Shown: positions 6,188 to 8,074 of the stretch, piece by piece
Numbering within the stretch: the first letter of the stretch is position 1
Layout of the letters: each line of letters begins with the position of its first letter
Source of the DNA: an uncultured Bacteroidota bacterium
Lineage (GTDB): Bacteria > Bacteroidota > Bacteroidia > UKL13-3
Assembly: GCA_903907885.1 (NCBI GenBank)
Contig: CAIVPY010000347.1
Coordinates: forward strand, 1 to 8,074
Direction of reading: 5' to 3'
DNA: 8,074 bases
Notes under the pieces: model-generated
Seen by the model: the letters and a program-made list of their open reading frames with translations, nothing else
Database searches by the model: none
Told to the model about the DNA's origin: nothing
Position numbers and translations under genes: made by a program

Positions 6188-6219
6188 CAAAAATATAATA
6201 CTTGCACTATTTATGGCAA
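6188..6219 (-). promoter_or_regulatory. Predicted bshB1 promoter, abutting the start codon
   Basis: On the minus strand TTG (6219-6217) is followed after 21 nt by TATTTTTG (6195-6188), a perfect match to TAnnTTTG with spacing inside the range reported for Flavobacterium promoters. Only five bases separate the element from the bshB1 ATG at 6182, so the transcript would start at or very near the start codon. It suggests bshB1 is transcribed separately from the rsmB-like gene upstream. Confidence 0.55.
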
Positions 6220-6220
6220 G
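6201..6220. promoter_or_regulatory. Interrupted palindrome overlapping the bshB1 -33 region, operator candidate
   Basis: CTTGC (6201-6205) and GCAAG (6216-6220) form inverted half-sites separated by 10 nt, so their centres are about 15 nt apart, more than one helical turn. The right half covers the TTG of the predicted bshB1 promoter and the left lies between the two promoter elements. That placement suits a repressor site, but half-sites of five bases can occur by chance. Confidence 0.3.
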
Positions 6221-6258
6221 AACTGACGAATAACATAAAGTGAAAAAGGGTAGGATAC

Positions 6259-7473
6259 TTATATAGTGTTTGCTTTTACTAATCTAGCCATATAAAATCC
6301 GTCAAACCCTGTTTGGCTTGGGTATAAGCGTTTCTCTTCCTCTAAAGTAAATTCAGGATGATTTTTTAGAAAAGCTTCCACTTGCAAAAAGTTTTCGCTA
6401 GGCAAGATGCTACATGTTGCATACACCATTTTCCCTCCTGGTTTTACTATTTTGCAATAGTTTTCAAGAATATCTTTTTGTTGCTGCCTTACTTTATCAA
6501 TAAACTCCAAGCTCAATTTCCATTTAGCATCTGGGTTACGTTTGATAACTCCCAATCCACTGCAAGGCACATCTAGTAAAACTCTGTCAGCAAAATCATG
6601 TAACTTTTTTATGGTTTTGGTTCCTTCAATTAGTCGAGATTCAATATTACAAACTCCTGCTCTGCGAGCACGTTTTTTCAATTCATCCAATTTCCACTGC
6701 TCGGTATCAAGGCTAATAATTCTACCTTTATTTTGCATGATAGATGCAATGTGCATACTTTTTCCTCCCGCACCAGCACAAGCGTCAACTGCTTTCATAC
6801 CCGGTTCTAGTTGCATCATTTCGGCAACCAGTTGAGAAGAAGCATCTTGAACCTCGAACAGACCATTTTTAAATTCTTCGGTTATGAAAAGATTTTGTCT
6901 TTCCTTTAATATCAAAGCATCTTTACAGCCTTGGACAATGTCGGTTAATATATCTTTGTCTTTTAGTGATTTGGCTAAGTCGGCTTTGTTTGTTTTTAGG
7001 TTATTAACCCTTATTACTACAGGAGCTGTTAGGTTTAATGCTTCCACTTCTTGGTTCCATTGTTTCCCTAACTCTTTTATCGCCAAATCATCCAACCAAT
7101 CGGGCACCGAGTGTATAATCTTTCTTTGGGTTTTTAAAATTTTGTAGTTGTGCTCAATTTTTTTAACGTCCACATTTTTAAATTCTTCCCAATTAGGAAT
7201 GGGTGCTCCTTTCAGTATTTGCCAAGTGCCAAACAAAGTGTAAAGGTTTTGTTGGTTAAGCTCATGTGTTTCTAATTCAGCCACAGTTCGAATCAATCGC
7301 CAATAGCGTACCATGTCGTATGTGTTTTCGGCAATAAAAGCCCTATCGCGAGCACCCCAACGATTGTTTGATTTTAGTACCCTTTCAAGTACCTTATCAG
7401 CGTATTTATTATCGTCAAAAATATGACTAATGCTTAGACAAACAGCATTTAGCAAGTTTAAATGGTATTTCAT
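6259..7473 (-). CDS. RsmB/NOP-family rRNA (cytosine-C5) methyltransferase
   Basis: A 404-residue enzyme with two parts. Residues about 1-130 are helical and resemble the NusB-like RNA-binding region of RsmB (NRWGARDRAFIAENTYDMVRY at 37-57). Residues about 150-400 are a Rossmann methyltransferase: VQDASSQLVAEMM (208-220), SAM-binding motif I VDACAGAGGKSMHIA (229-243), DVPCSGLGVIKRNPDAKW (301-318) and MVYATCSILPSEN (349-361). Both cysteines of the m5C mechanism are present: C354 (TCS) as the likely nucleophile and C304 (PCSG) for product release. E. coli RsmB makes m5C967 in 16S rRNA; the target here is inferred to be 16S rRNA but could differ, since several paralogues share this layout. No PUA-type extension is seen. 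It is divergent from the DUF5106-like gene and upstream of bshB1 on the same strand. The ATG at 7473 is supported by the position of the NusB-like segment. Confidence 0.92.
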   Translation of the reverse strand: MKYHLNLLNAVCLSISHIFDDNKYADKVLERVLKSNNRWGARDRAFIAENTYDMVRYWRLIRTVAELETHELNQQNLYTLFGTWQILKGAPIPNWEEFKNVDVKKIEHNYKILKTQRKIIHSVPDWLDDLAIKELGKQWNQEVEALNLTAPVVIRVNNLKTNKADLAKSLKDKDILTDIVQGCKDALILKERQNLFITEEFKNGLFEVQDASSQLVAEMMQLEPGMKAVDACAGAGGKSMHIASIMQNKGRIISLDTEQWKLDELKKRARRAGVCNIESRLIEGTKTIKKLHDFADRVLLDVPCSGLGVIKRNPDAKWKLSLEFIDKVRQQQKDILENYCKIVKPGGKMVYATCSILPSENFLQVEAFLKNHPEFTLEEEKRLYPSQTGFDGFYMARLVKANTI

Positions 7474-7481
7474 ATCAACTG

Positions 7482-7489
7482 CAATAATA
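7482..7489 (-). promoter_or_regulatory. Possible -7 element for the rsmB-like gene
   Basis: On the minus strand TATTATTG followed by CAG differs from TAnnTTTG at one base and ends eight bases before the ATG at 7473, which would give a very short leader. No TTG lies at the usual -33 distance, so support is weak. Confidence 0.28.
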
Positions 7490-7523
7490 GGCTTTTATTG
7501 TTCTTATACACTCACTTCCAACA

Positions 7524-7544
7524 ACCCTAAAGGGTATATTTTTG
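7524..7544 (+). promoter_or_regulatory. Palindrome adjoining a -7-like element upstream of the DUF5106-like gene
   Basis: TATTTTTG at 7537-7544 matches the Bacteroidota -7 consensus TAnnTTTG exactly and would give a leader of about 75 nt to the ATG at 7626. No clear -33 TTG is present. Immediately upstream, ACCCT-AA-AGGGT (7524-7535) is an interrupted palindrome and the only G/C-rich patch in an AT-rich spacer. Its position next to the -7 element, in the 152-nt gap between two divergent genes, suits an operator that could affect either promoter. Confidence 0.35.
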
Positions 7545-7625
7545 TTAATTCAATCTTAAAATTGCTTTCTACTTGCCAAAACGATGGTATTTGTATTAAT
7601 TTTACCCCGAATTAAACCAATACAT

Positions 7626-8074
7626 ATGTCAAAAAGAATAATATTACTTCTTACAGTTCTTGTTTTTTGTAAGCTGGGCTTTTCTAAAGATGCCTACAAT
7701 ATTAGTATTACAATCAAAGGTTTTAAAAACCGTAACTATTACTTAGGGTATTATTATGGTGATAAACAGTATTTGCGAGATAGTGCCAAAACAGATGCCA
7801 ACGGTAAAATGGTTTTTAAAGGAAACAAAGTACTTGAAGGTGGTGTTTATTTAATTGCTACTGCCGATAAAAGTTTATTGTTTGATTTTATTGTATCAGA
7901 ACAATTTTTCGAATTGGAAGCAACTGATACAACAAACATTGCAGGTTCTGTAATTGTTAAAAACTCAAAGGAAAATGAGGCTTTCTTTCAGTACCAAAAA
8001 TTCTCAATCAATTTGGCAAAACAAGCCAATGAGTTGGATGCCAAAACAAGACAAGCTAAAAATAATGGAGATAC
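7626..8074 (+). CDS. DUF4369/DUF5106-type envelope protein, probably with a C-terminal thioredoxin-like domain (partial)
   Basis: The first 149 codons are present; the rest lies beyond the right edge. Residues 1-20 are a signal peptide (basic SKR, hydrophobic ILLLTVLVF core, cleavage probably after LGFS). Residues about 24-112 form a beta-rich module of the DUF4369 kind: YNISITIKGFKNRNYYLGYY, then GDKQYLRDSAKTDANGKMVF and GGVYLIAT. NSKENEAFFQYQKF (113-126) begins a helical linker found in Bacteroidota proteins where this module precedes a TlpA-like redoxin domain. The redoxin CxxC, if any, would be outside the window, so redox activity is inferred from family architecture only. The protein is exported and probably periplasmic or outer-membrane associated. 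C15 lies in the hydrophobic core and does not form a convincing lipobox. It is divergent from the rsmB-like gene. The ATG is preceded by AT-rich DNA without a Shine-Dalgarno sequence. Confidence 0.8.
   Translation, partial: MSKRIILLLTVLVFCKLGFSKDAYNISITIKGFKNRNYYLGYYYGDKQYLRDSAKTDANGKMVFKGNKVLEGGVYLIATADKSLLFDFIVSEQFFELEATDTTNIAGSVIVKNSKENEAFFQYQKFSINLAKQANELDAKTRQAKNNGD

Noticed and set aside
6382..7147. Several plus-strand open frames opposite the rsmB-like gene
   Set aside because: The minus-strand product contains all methyltransferase motifs in one frame, so these are antisense shadows.
1..8074. Mobile element, CRISPR, tRNA or defence system
   Set aside because: I found no transposase or integrase, no regularly spaced repeats, no cloverleaf-like sequence, and every open frame kept corresponds to housekeeping or envelope families.

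Overview
The window is a stretch of a low-GC Bacteroidota chromosome (Flavobacteriia/Chitinophagia/Sphingobacteriia-like; I cannot place it more finely). The evidence is: start codons without clear Shine-Dalgarno sequences; several upstream elements resembling the Bacteroidota promoter (TTG/TTTG, about 19-21 nt, TAnnTTTG); an rpsP product with a long Ala/Glu-rich tail; a bacillithiol-type deacetylase (BshB1); a DUF4369/DUF5106-type envelope protein; and a large secreted CUB/PKD surface protein of the kind often exported by the type IX system.

Layout. (1) 1-1897, minus strand: the first 632 codons of a large secreted multidomain protein whose C-terminus lies beyond the left edge. (2) 2074-2544, plus: a small DinB/DUF1569-like protein, divergent from it. 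(3) 2626-3456, minus: an M48 zinc-metalloprotease lipoprotein, convergent with the DUF1569 gene; a 13-bp inverted repeat spans the two gene ends. (4) 3607-5469, plus: the translation operon rpsP-rimM-trmD, with a 9-bp stem-loop at the predicted 5' end of its mRNA. (5) 5466-6182, minus: bshB1, overlapping the end of trmD tail-to-tail by 4 nt. (6) 6259-7473, minus: an RsmB/NOP-type rRNA m5C methyltransferase directly upstream of bshB1. (7) 7626 to the right edge, plus: the first 149 codons of a DUF4369/DUF5106-type (probably thioredoxin-fold) envelope protein.

How it fits together. The centre is housekeeping: bS16, the 16S maturation factor RimM and the tRNA m1G37 methyltransferase TrmD support ribosome assembly and reading-frame maintenance, and the RsmB-like enzyme modifies 16S rRNA. 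BshB1 makes the low-molecular-weight thiol bacillithiol. The flanking genes are envelope functions: surface adhesin-like protein, periplasmic-facing protease and probable redox protein. Intergenic gaps are all under 180 nt, so no long gene-free stretch exists. I saw no tRNA, rRNA, insertion sequence, CRISPR array or defence system. The items most worth checking are regulatory: consensus-like promoters that abut start codons (possible leaderless mRNAs), the rpsP leader hairpin, the convergent inverted repeat, and a sharp codon-usage change inside the surface-protein gene.
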